From the NCBI GenBank assembly GCA_963677375.2, contig CAXXIF010000015.1:70116-134115 (forward strand): 64,000 bases of DNA. Direction: 5' to 3'. Shown here piece by piece: positions 52,578-60,429 of the stretch. This stretch comes from Pseudaeromonas sp963677375 (lineage in GTDB: Bacteria > Pseudomonadota > Gammaproteobacteria > Enterobacterales > Aeromonadaceae). The notes beneath the pieces were generated by a model that worked only from the letters and a program-made list of their open reading frames with translations, did no database searches and was not told the DNA's origin. Every line of letters begins with the position of its first letter. Position 1 is the first letter of the stretch. The position numbers and the translations under genes were made by a program.

Positions 52578-53513
52578 TCAGGGAGTCAGTGAGGGGAGCG
52601 GCAGCAGAGCGGAGGTACCGTGTTGCAGTATGGCGGCACTCAACTTGAGGTGTAACCCGCGCTCCAGCACCCAGCGATGCCAGTACAGATCCCGAAACAG
52701 CGGTGGAGCCTCAAGGGCGATCAGCTCACCACTGGCCAGCTCCCGTTCAATCTGCAAACTGGGGATCAGACAATAGGCGGCCCCCGCTCGAGCCAAGGCG
52801 ATGAAGGCTTCCGAGGAGCGCACGGTATGGCAGGGATAGGAGCCTGGGTGCAGGGCAAAGTGTTCGCGCATATAGCTGACATGCATGTCGTCCCGTTGAT
52901 CGAAGGCTACGCCGGGGGCCAACTGCAGATTGGTCAGTGTCAAGCCGTCGCTGAAGTATTGGCGCGCAAACGCGGGGGCGCAGACCAGGCGATAGGTCAT
53001 GCGTCCGAGTGCAGTGGCGTGGCAACCGGGCAATGACTGTCGCTGGGTGCTGATGGCGGCAAAGACTTCGCCCTGGCGCAAGCGCTCCAGGGTTCGGGTT
53101 TCGTCTTCGATGAGCAGGTTCAGCTCTATGGGGTACCGGGTCAGCAGTGGCGCCAGTGCGGGCAGGAACCAGGTCGCCAGACTATCGGCGTTGATTGCTA
53201 TGCTCACCTTGAGCGGCTGTTGCGGGACATTTAGCAGCAGATCCGGCAGCAGTTCCCGCTCCAGCTGGCTGACCTGACGATAGTGGCCGAGCAACTGCTG
53301 GCCCAGGGGCGTTGGTACTGGCGGTGAGGTGCGGATCAGCAGGGGTTGCGCCACACTCTGCTCCAGCAACTTGATGCGCTGGGAGACCGCCGACTGAGTC
53401 AGGCTCAGGGCGCGGGCCGCCCGTTCGAAGTTCTGTTCACGCACTACAGCATCCAGCGCTTGCAGCTGTTTGTAGTCGAGGGGAAGTAGGCGTTCGATGT
53501 TCTGGGGTTCCAT
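52578..53513 (-). CDS. argP: ArgP (IciA), LysR regulator
   Basis: A 311-residue LysR protein. Helix-turn-helix NFERAARALSLTQSAVSQRIKLLE; effector-domain blocks VSIAINADSLATWFLPALAPLL, IEDETRTLERLRQGEV and HTVRSSEAFIALARAG match E. coli ArgP closely. It senses lysine and arginine. Divergent from argO, its known target in E. coli. The N-terminus extends several residues beyond the E. coli protein, and the ribosome site is weak, so the start could be slightly downstream. Confidence 0.92.
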   Translation of the reverse strand: MEPQNIERLLPLDYKQLQALDAVVREQNFERAARALSLTQSAVSQRIKLLEQSVAQPLLIRTSPPVPTPLGQQLLGHYRQVSQLERELLPDLLLNVPQQPLKVSIAINADSLATWFLPALAPLLTRYPIELNLLIEDETRTLERLRQGEVFAAISTQRQSLPGCHATALGRMTYRLVCAPAFARQYFSDGLTLTNLQLAPGVAFDQRDDMHVSYMREHFALHPGSYPCHTVRSSEAFIALARAGAAYCLIPSLQIERELASGELIALEAPPLFRDLYWHRWVLERGLHLKLSAAILQHGTSALLPLPSLTP

Positions 53514-53539
53514 CCTAATCGATTTTCCTAATTAACAAT

Positions 53540-53556
53540 TAAAACTATTAGTTTTA
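53540..53556. promoter_or_regulatory. Candidate ArgP operator between argP and argO
   Basis: A 7-base perfect inverted repeat TAAAACT-ATT-AGTTTTA lies in a very AT-rich 40-base patch between the divergent genes. LysR proteins bind such dyads with a T-N11-A core. Position suits control of argO and argP itself. Confidence 0.45.
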
Positions 53557-53618
53557 CTTAATTTAGGCCAACTCCTACTCTGGCGCCAGAATTGATGACC
53601 AGGCTATGGAGCCAGACT

Positions 53619-54233
53619 ATGTGGATGCCCGTTATGCAGGGTTTTATGTTGGGAGCCAGTCTTATAGTGCCGATTGGTGCGCAAAATGCCTATGTGTTGA
53701 GTCGTGGGATCCGGCGACAACACCACCTGTTGGTGGCTAGTCTCTGCCTGTTTTGCGATCTGATCCTGATCCTGATCGGGGTGTTTGGCGGCGGTCGCTG
53801 GCTGGGGAGTACCCCCTGGTTACAAGCCGGGTTGACCTGGGGCGGGGTCGCCTTCTTGCTGGTGTATGGCGGGCGCTCTTTGCTGCAAGCCTGGCGCGGA
53901 GACATGCGTTCGTTGCAGGCCGAGGTGGGGCCAGAGGGGCGACTGGCGATCATCCTCACCACCTTGGCGGTGACGCTGCTCAATCCCCATGTTTATCTGG
54001 ATACCGTGATGATCCTCGGCTCGGTGGCGGCACAGTTGGCACATGGCGAGCAGCCCGCTTTTGCCGTGGGGGCCGTGCTGGCATCCACGATCTGGTTCTA
54101 TGGTCTGGCCCTGCTGGCGGCCCGCTTGTCACCCTGGTTGGCTCGTTCCGCCGTACAGCGAGGAATCGATGCCGGAATTGGGATCTTGATGTGGGGGATC
54201 GCGGGATCGCTGGCCTGGTCAGCGATGAGATAA
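53619..54233 (+). CDS. argO: ArgO, arginine exporter (LysE family)
   Basis: A 204-residue LysE-family exporter with about six membrane helices. Landmarks are LIVPIGAQNAYVLSRGIRRQHH and TLLNPHVYLDTVMILGSV, as in E. coli ArgO. It exports arginine or lysine. The ATG of MWMPVMQGF, with GGAG upstream, aligns with homologues; earlier in-frame ATGs exist. ArgP, encoded divergently, is its probable activator. Confidence 0.9.
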   Translation: MWMPVMQGFMLGASLIVPIGAQNAYVLSRGIRRQHHLLVASLCLFCDLILILIGVFGGGRWLGSTPWLQAGLTWGGVAFLLVYGGRSLLQAWRGDMRSLQAEVGPEGRLAIILTTLAVTLLNPHVYLDTVMILGSVAAQLAHGEQPAFAVGAVLASTIWFYGLALLAARLSPWLARSAVQRGIDAGIGILMWGIAGSLAWSAMR

Positions 54234-54257
54234 ACCGCAGATTTCAGCCGATTTACC

Positions 54258-54287
54258 CTTGAAAAGTGGCGATGGTTTTCCACACTT
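54258..54287 (+). promoter_or_regulatory. Sigma-32-like promoter of the small heat-shock gene
   Basis: CTTGAAA, a 16-base gap and CCACACTT match the heat-shock promoter pattern CTTGAA...CCCCATNT at most positions, about 40 bases upstream of the ATG. The -10 part has two mismatches. Confidence 0.5.
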
Positions 54288-54328
54288 AAGATGGGTGTCT
54301 GGTCCATGAATCAACGAAGGAGGTCTCT

Positions 54329-54760
54329 ATGAAAATCGAACGATGGAACCCCTTCCGGGAGTTCGACGATTGGTTCCGGGATTACCATCACGGCATGCTC
54401 AGGCGGCTGGGAGAGCCCGGTGCGTTAACAGGTAGTGATTGGATGCCTGCGGTGGATATTCTGGAAAATGATGAAGAATATCAGATCAAGGTCGAGATCC
54501 CCGAGATCCATAAGGAGGATGTAAAACTGACGGTTAACAATGGGGTATTGACCATTACGGGTGAGCGTAAACTGGAAAATGTCGATGACAAGCGACACCG
54601 GATGGAACGGGTATATGGTAGCTTCAGTCGCAGCTTCAATCTGCCCGAGGATGTGCGACCGGAGAATATCAGCGGTCATTTCCGCGATGGTATGTTGTTT
54701 GTTCACATGGTTAAGTCATCGCCGCCGGAAGCCAAGGCTCTGGAGATTGATATCCAATAG
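54329..54760 (+). CDS. Small heat-shock protein (Hsp20)
   Basis: A 143-residue alpha-crystallin-domain chaperone. The N-terminus (WNPFREFDDWFRDY) is the usual assembly arm. The domain runs from PAVDILENDEEYQIKVEIPEI to the GVLTITGER and ENISGHFRDGMLFVHM strands; the IxI-like C-terminal motif reads ALEIDIQ. It holds unfolded proteins. AAGGAGG precedes the ATG. It resembles class A bacterial sHSPs rather than IbpA. Confidence 0.92.
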   Translation: MKIERWNPFREFDDWFRDYHHGMLRRLGEPGALTGSDWMPAVDILENDEEYQIKVEIPEIHKEDVKLTVNNGVLTITGERKLENVDDKRHRMERVYGSFSRSFNLPEDVRPENISGHFRDGMLFVHMVKSSPPEAKALEIDIQ

Positions 54761-54785
54761 GGTGTCATCGTGCGCAGGATGTGAA

Positions 54786-54808
54786 CGAGGGGGCGCAAGG
54801 CCCCCTCG
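54786..54808. terminator. Hairpin between the sHSP and metY genes
   Basis: A GC-rich eight-base stem CGAGGGGG/CCCCCTCG between convergent genes; the T run is missing on both sides. Confidence 0.5.
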
Positions 54809-54822
54809 GAATTATCAGGCCG

Positions 54823-56091
54823 TTAGGCGTTCAATGCCTGTTCCAGATCGGCCAGCAGATCTTCGATGGCTTCGATACCCACCGATAGGCGGATCATCTC
54901 CGGCTTGACGCCCGCTTTGGCCTGTTCGGCTTCGGTCATCTGACGGTGGGTGGTCGATGCCGGATGGCAGGCCAGCGACTTGGCATCACCGATATTGACC
55001 AGTCGTTTGAAGATCTGCAGGGCATCGTAGAAGCGTACGCCCGCTTCGTAACCCTCTTTCAGACCGAAGGAAAGGATAGCCGATGGTTTACCACCCATGT
55101 ATTTCTGCGCCAGCGCATGGTGGGGGTGATCCGGCAGGCCGGCATAGCTGACCCAGGCTACTTGCGGGTGATCTTGCAGGTAGTGAGCCACTTTCAGTGC
55201 GTTTTCGACATGACGCTCCATGCGCAGGGCCAGGGTTTCCAGCCCCTGCAACAACAAGAAGGCGTTCATGGGTGACAGAGCCGAGCCGGTATTGCGCAGC
55301 GGCACCGTGCGGGCGCGAGCGATAAACGCTGCCGGGCCGAAGGTGTCGGTATACACGACGCCGTGGTAGGAGGGCTCCGGTTGATTGAATACCGGGAAGC
55401 GCTCCTTGTGTTCGGCCCAGGGGAATGTGCCGGAGTCGACAATGACGCCACCTAGTGAGTTGCCATGGCCGCCCACATATTTGGTGATGGAATGCACCAC
55501 TATATCGGCACCAAAGGTGATGGGTTTGCACAGGATCGGGGTTGCCACCGTATTGTCGATGACCAGAGGCACCCCCTGGGCATGGGCAACATCGGCCAGT
55601 GCGCGGATGTCGATGATGTTCCCGGCCGGATTACCTATGCTCTCGGCATACACCGCCTTGGTCTTGCCATCGATCAGCTTGGCAATGGCGGCGGGGGAGT
55701 CGTCTGCCGCGAAACGCACTTCAATACCCAGGCTCGGCAACATATGGGCAAACAGGGTGTAGGTGCCGCCATACAGTTGTGGCGTGGAAACTATGTTATC
55801 ACCCGCCTGGGCCAGGGTCAGGATCGCATAATGAATGGCCGCGCTCCCTGCGGAGACCACCAGACCGGCAATGCCGCCTTCCAGCGCCGCGAGGCGCTTC
55901 TCCAGAATATCGTTAGTGGGGTTCATGATGCGGGTATAGATGTTGCCCGGCACCTCAAGGTTGAACAGGTCGGCACCGTGCTGGGCGTTGTCAAACTCGT
56001 AGGCGACGGTCTGATAAATCGGCACTGCTACGGCCTTGGTGGTGGGATCGTTCTGAAAACCGTGGTGCAGGGCCAGCGTTGCATCTTTCAT
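54823..56091 (-). CDS. metY: O-acetylhomoserine sulfhydrylase
   Basis: A 422-residue PLP enzyme of the Cys/Met metabolism family. The PLP lysine is in VHSITKYVGGHGN; other family blocks are YTRIMNPTNDILEKRLAALEGG, AESIGNPAGNIIDI and LACHPASTTHRQM. Length and sequence fit O-acetylhomoserine aminocarboxypropyltransferase, which forms homocysteine from O-acetylhomoserine and sulfide; cystathionine gamma-synthase type is less likely. AAGGATG precedes the ATG. A tandem MetJ-like operator lies upstream. Confidence 0.92.
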   Translation of the reverse strand: MKDATLALHHGFQNDPTTKAVAVPIYQTVAYEFDNAQHGADLFNLEVPGNIYTRIMNPTNDILEKRLAALEGGIAGLVVSAGSAAIHYAILTLAQAGDNIVSTPQLYGGTYTLFAHMLPSLGIEVRFAADDSPAAIAKLIDGKTKAVYAESIGNPAGNIIDIRALADVAHAQGVPLVIDNTVATPILCKPITFGADIVVHSITKYVGGHGNSLGGVIVDSGTFPWAEHKERFPVFNQPEPSYHGVVYTDTFGPAAFIARARTVPLRNTGSALSPMNAFLLLQGLETLALRMERHVENALKVAHYLQDHPQVAWVSYAGLPDHPHHALAQKYMGGKPSAILSFGLKEGYEAGVRFYDALQIFKRLVNIGDAKSLACHPASTTHRQMTEAEQAKAGVKPEMIRLSVGIEAIEDLLADLEQALNA

Positions 56092-56161
56092 GGTGACATC
56101 CTTGTTCGATGGAGGACGGATTCCCTATCCACTAGTGGATGGGGGCGCGTCAATGTGTCAT

Positions 56162-56177
56162 AGACGGATAGACGTCC
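56162..56177 (-). promoter_or_regulatory. Tandem MetJ box upstream of metY
   Basis: Two consecutive 8-mers, AGACGGAT and AGACGTCC, match the MetJ consensus AGACGTCT at six and seven of eight positions. They lie about 70-86 bases before the metY start, a normal site for methionine-dependent repression. The rest of this 419-base gap to the amylase gene holds no gene I can support; a 14-base palindrome sits at 56127-56140. Confidence 0.65.
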
Positions 56178-56510
56178 AATTTAGTCGCGGCTCTTGCGGA
56201 TGTAAAGCCGGCTACTTGGTACATTTTGTGATTAATAAAACCAGTCGGTGATAATGCCTGGGCTGAGCTCTGCCAAGGGGGCTAGGGTCAAAAGCGGTGA
56301 GGGGTTTGTGGTTGATGATGGGGGACTTGGCATCACTCGAAATCAGAACTGGGCAAAATGAGCCCAAGAAAAGAAGCAAGAAAGCGCTATCAGTCGCAGG
56401 AATGAAAAATGAACGGCTCAAATTCACTCATCCTGCTATCCAGCGCGGGAGGGGTCATTAATATAGCAATAACTAAGGCGATGTTTGAGCCGAAGACTAT
56501 AAGGATCCGG

Positions 56511-58178
56511 ATGATGAAAGCAGCAGTATTCCAGCGTACTACCCTCTCGATGATGTTGGCTCTGGCCCTGACCGCATGCGGCGGTGGTGGTGGTAACACC
56601 AGCAAGCCTCCAGTTGAAGATACCGACTATGCAGTGACCATCAGCAGTAGCAATGCCAACACTACCGCAGATAGTGCCAAAATTTGTCATCAAGGCACCA
56701 ATGATGCTGCTTGTGACCTGCGGATGTACCAAATTATGGTTGAGGCTTTCGTCAACGGTGATGACACCATCAACTACAACACCGGCTATGGCCCGTCCAA
56801 TCACAAGGGCGACCTGCAGGGGATTATCAACAGCCTCGACTACATCAAGAGTACGGGCGTCAACGCCCTCTGGTTGACCCCGGTCTTTGACTCTTGCGCT
56901 GGTACTGTTTCGGACAAGAAGCTGGCAGCCACAGGTTACTTTACCTGTGATTATTTCAATGTTGATCCCAACTTTGGTACCAACCAAAAGCTTAAAGAGC
57001 TGGTCGACGCGGCACATGCAAAGGGTCTCTACGTCATTCTCGATGGCGTATTCGGCCATGCTATTACCAACAATCTTCCAGCGGCTCCCGTCTCCAAAGT
57101 CAAGCCAGTGATGGTGTCGGCAGGTACTGGTTATACCGTTGATTACACCAAGGCCGACAGCATCACCTACTTCACTGAAGTGGCGACCCACTACATCAAG
57201 AACTACGGCATCGATGGCTGGCGTCTGGATCAGTCCTATCAGGTTCCGGTTGCCGTTTGGAACACCATTCGCACCGCGGTTGAGGATGCAGCTGCAGCCC
57301 GTGCTAGCGCCAGCGAAGAGTGGGGAACACTGGGTTACATGGTGGCAGAGGATTGGGCGGGTCAGGAGAGCATCGTCTCCGATACCTATGGGAATAACAG
57401 TGTTCCAGGTCTGAAGTCAGCCTTTGATTTCCCTCTGCACTATGGCCTAGTTCAGGCGGTTGGTGCCGAGAGCAACGGCACAACGGGAAGCCCGACCTCC
57501 TTGTATGCCAGTTGGAATAATGGTGTTCTGGATGGTGGTGTTTATCCAACGTTTGCCATGCCAAACCTGTTTATCGGCAACCACGATATCCCGCGTTTCG
57601 GGGATATGCTGCAGCGCGCCAAGCTGGGCGATGTGAATGATGATGCGTATTGGCTGCGTCATAAGGCGGCATTCAGCTTTATGGCGGCCACTTCAGGCCC
57701 TATCACTTTCTACTACGGAGAGGAGATTGGTGATCAGCTGGATGGCTTTGCCGCCCAGAATACAAATTGTGGTACCGGTACTGCCTGGTGTGATGACAAC
57801 GTAGCTCGCACTACGGGTAAGGTCGAAGGCGTTACTGCGGGTTTCACCCCATCGGCTCGTCAGAGCGATCTGAAGACCTACCTGGCTTCGCTGTTGGCTA
57901 TGCGTAAGTCCCACCCGGCTCTGTATAACGGTGCACTGACGCGTATCTTTACCGACAGTCATGTATTTGTGTCTCGTAAAGATACCAGTAGCGATAGCGT
58001 TCTCTATCTGTTGAATGCCAAGGATACGGATGCTGTCATCACGCTGAGTACCTCTGCGCTGGGCAATAGTGGCGAGCTGGTGAATTTACTGAATAGCGGC
58101 GCGACGGTCACCGCTAGTGGTGGCAACTATGTCATCACGGTTCCGGCCTTGTCTGGAGCCTTCTACGAGATCAACTAA
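56511..58178 (+). CDS. Alpha-amylase family lipoprotein (GH13)
   Basis: A 555-residue lipoprotein. The signal peptide ends LALTAC, followed by a Gly-rich linker. The TIM barrel has the GH13 motifs: nucleophile Asp in DGWRLDQ, the acid/base Glu in MVAEDWAG, and the transition-state Asp in FIGNHDIPRF; ILDGVFGHA is the first conserved region. A C-terminal beta domain follows. It should cut alpha-1,4-glucans at the cell surface. AAGGA lies before the ATG; an adjacent ATG is equally possible. It stands alone, with a strong terminator; no sugar transporter or regulator is near except an unrelated-looking two-component system. Confidence 0.9.
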   Translation: MMKAAVFQRTTLSMMLALALTACGGGGGNTSKPPVEDTDYAVTISSSNANTTADSAKICHQGTNDAACDLRMYQIMVEAFVNGDDTINYNTGYGPSNHKGDLQGIINSLDYIKSTGVNALWLTPVFDSCAGTVSDKKLAATGYFTCDYFNVDPNFGTNQKLKELVDAAHAKGLYVILDGVFGHAITNNLPAAPVSKVKPVMVSAGTGYTVDYTKADSITYFTEVATHYIKNYGIDGWRLDQSYQVPVAVWNTIRTAVEDAAAARASASEEWGTLGYMVAEDWAGQESIVSDTYGNNSVPGLKSAFDFPLHYGLVQAVGAESNGTTGSPTSLYASWNNGVLDGGVYPTFAMPNLFIGNHDIPRFGDMLQRAKLGDVNDDAYWLRHKAAFSFMAATSGPITFYYGEEIGDQLDGFAAQNTNCGTGTAWCDDNVARTTGKVEGVTAGFTPSARQSDLKTYLASLLAMRKSHPALYNGALTRIFTDSHVFVSRKDTSSDSVLYLLNAKDTDAVITLSTSALGNSGELVNLLNSGATVTASGGNYVITVPALSGAFYEIN

Positions 58179-58213
58179 GGTCGATCATTCGATTGGTGAT
58201 TTTGACCAAAGAG

Positions 58214-58246
58214 AACCGGAGCCCGAGAGGGCTCCGGTTTTTTTTG
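58214..58246 (+). terminator. Amylase-gene terminator
   Basis: A stem AACCGGAGCCC/GGGCTCCGGTT around a four-base loop with eight T after it. Confidence 0.9.
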
Positions 58247-58277
58247 TTCCCGTCAGCATACGGAATCTCGGGATTCA

Positions 58278-59648
58278 TCACTCCGGCAGCAAGACGCACG
58301 CTTCGAGCCCGCCCTGGGGATGATTGCTCAGTATCAGCTCACCACCATGCCGATGGATCAGGGTGCGAGCTATCGACAGACCGAGCCCGACACTGCCCCC
58401 TTCGGTATTTCTGGCGCTGTCCAGCCGCACGAAGGGTTGAAACACCTGCTCGAGATCGGCTTCTGGAATGCCGGGACCATGGTCTCGTACACAGATATGC
58501 AGTTGGGCCTCATGCTGAGTCAGGCTCACTTCGGCACTACCTGCGTATTTCAGGGCGTTATCGATCAGATTCTGTAGCACCCGTCGTAGCAGGTCCGGGC
58601 GACAGGTATAGATATATGGTGCCGTGGCGGCGTAATCGACGGCTTCGCCACGATCCTGATAATCATCACACAGGCTCTGCAGCAGACTGACGAGGTCGAC
58701 GGGACGGCTGGGTTCGGCAATTTGATCATCACGGGCAAATCCCAAGGTGGCTTTAAGCATCTCATCCATGGTGCCTAGCGTTTGTTGCATCCGCAGCTTG
58801 TCTTCCCCGTCCGGCAAAAACTCACTGCGTAACCGCAAGCTGGTCAAGGGAGTCCGTAGATCGTGGGAGATGGCTGCCAGCATTTGGGTCCTGTCCTGTA
58901 CGAAGCGATTGAGCCGGGTTTGCATGCGATTGAAGGCGGCGAGGGTCTCTTGTACCTCGCGGGGGCCAGCTTCTACCAGCGGCGGTATATCCTGACCGCG
59001 ACCAAACTCCTCGGCTTGATGGACCAACTGGGCCAGGGGGCGGGTGACCCGGCGCAATAACCAGGCGACCAGTAACGAGAGTAATCCCGCGAGCAGTAAC
59101 AGGCTCATGATGGCACGGGGTGACCAACCCGGTAGTTCGTTATCAGCCAGAGAGCTGAAGTTGAGCCATTGACCATCGGCTAGCTCAATGGCGCCATAGA
59201 GGCGGATATCCTTCGGCGGCCGGTGGCCGTGCATCATGGCGAGTCGTTGTCGAGGCTGCATGGGGGGCGGAGAGGATAGCCCTTCCGGGTGCTCGGCACT
59301 GACATAAATGTGCAGGTTGGCGGGGTAGTCGAGTGCCTGTCTCATCCGCAGCTCATACCCGCTATTGCGTTCCTGAGGCATCAAGGGGTCGGCTTGCAAG
59401 CGCATCATCAGGCTCTCACTGCGACTGGCGCGTAGAATTTCCCGATGCAGATCGGCCGGAGTATCTGACAGGAGTCGAACCGCCGAGACAATGCGCAACA
59501 GGGCAAAGCGGCTATTCACCAGGCCCAGGGTTTCGTTCCGCTCGGTGCGATAGATTTGGATGCTGATTATTTGGGCCAGTACCAGCCCGGTCAGGGCCAG
59601 CAGCAGGATTTGCGCGGTGAGGGAACGGGGCAGCCAGCGTTTAATCAT
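58278..59648 (-). CDS. Sensor histidine kinase of an OmpR-type two-component system
   Basis: A 456-residue kinase. Two membrane helices (about 10-28 and 175-197) enclose a periplasmic domain of about 145 residues that includes the unusual Pro/Met/His stretch PPPMQPRQRLAMMHGHRPP. HAMP, then the phosphorylated His in MLAAISHDLRTPLTSLR, N-box NLIDNALKYA, DHGPGIP and GLGLSIA follow. The ligand is unknown. The ATG overlaps the regulator stop by eight bases (ATGATTAA), so they are coupled. Confidence 0.9.
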   Translation of the reverse strand: MIKRWLPRSLTAQILLLALTGLVLAQIISIQIYRTERNETLGLVNSRFALLRIVSAVRLLSDTPADLHREILRASRSESLMMRLQADPLMPQERNSGYELRMRQALDYPANLHIYVSAEHPEGLSSPPPMQPRQRLAMMHGHRPPKDIRLYGAIELADGQWLNFSSLADNELPGWSPRAIMSLLLLAGLLSLLVAWLLRRVTRPLAQLVHQAEEFGRGQDIPPLVEAGPREVQETLAAFNRMQTRLNRFVQDRTQMLAAISHDLRTPLTSLRLRSEFLPDGEDKLRMQQTLGTMDEMLKATLGFARDDQIAEPSRPVDLVSLLQSLCDDYQDRGEAVDYAATAPYIYTCRPDLLRRVLQNLIDNALKYAGSAEVSLTQHEAQLHICVRDHGPGIPEADLEQVFQPFVRLDSARNTEGGSVGLGLSIARTLIHRHGGELILSNHPQGGLEACVLLPE

Positions 59649-60363
59649 GGGTGACCTCGGCGGCAAACAGATATCCTCCGCCCCAGACGGTCTTGATCAA
59701 CTCAGGATTTTTGGCATCTTGCTCCAGCTTGCGACGCAATCGGCTGACCTGAGTATCGATGGCGCGATCGAACGCTTGCGCCTCGCGGCCACGCGCCAGA
59801 TCCAGCAATTGGTCCCGACTCAGCACCCGCTGTGGCCGCTCGAGAAAAACCTTGAGCAGATCATACTCAGCGGTGGAAAGACTGATGCTGATCCCCGCGC
59901 TGTCGATGAGTTCCCGCCGTGCCATATCCAGTTGCCATTGAGCAAAGTAATAGTGGGCAATACGCTCTTCAATATGGGTCTCCTCAGATGGGCCACTGCG
60001 ACGTAACACCGCCTTGATGCGCGCCAGCAGCTCGCGGGGATTAAAAGGCTTGCCCAGATAGTCATCGGCCCCCATTTCCAGCCCAATGATCCGATCCATA
60101 TCCTCGCCCATGGCCGTCAGCATGACGATGGGGATGGCTGAATGGACGCGTAATTCCCGGCACAGGGTTAGGCCGTCTTCACCCGGCAACATCAAATCGA
60201 GCACTATGAGTTGGATGGTGGAGTGTTCCAGCAACTTTTTCATTTCCCGACCATCACGGGCACAACTGACTCGGTAACCATGTTGCTCGAGAAAGCGCTT
60301 GAGCAGGTCACGGATATCGGCATGGTCATCGACCACCAGGATATGGGGATGGGTCAGGTTCAT
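59641..60363 (-). CDS. OmpR-family response regulator
   Basis: A 240-residue regulator. Receiver: VVDDHADI acidic pocket, phospho-Asp in IVLDLMLPGEDGL, switch Thr in MLTAMGED, Lys in YLGKPFNPREL. Winged helix with VSRLRRKLEQDAKNPELIKTVWGGGYLF. It reads close to OmpR/TorR-type proteins. Targets are unknown; it shares an operon with the kinase. AGAGAGGA precedes the ATG. Confidence 0.92.
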   Translation of the reverse strand: MNLTHPHILVVDDHADIRDLLKRFLEQHGYRVSCARDGREMKKLLEHSTIQLIVLDLMLPGEDGLTLCRELRVHSAIPIVMLTAMGEDMDRIIGLEMGADDYLGKPFNPRELLARIKAVLRRSGPSEETHIEERIAHYYFAQWQLDMARRELIDSAGISISLSTAEYDLLKVFLERPQRVLSRDQLLDLARGREAQAFDRAIDTQVSRLRRKLEQDAKNPELIKTVWGGGYLFAAEVTHD

Positions 60364-60429
60364 AATGTCCTCTCTGATTCAATATCCGAAGTATGCGGTC
60401 AGGTCACCGGATAAGTATGGCAATCTGTG

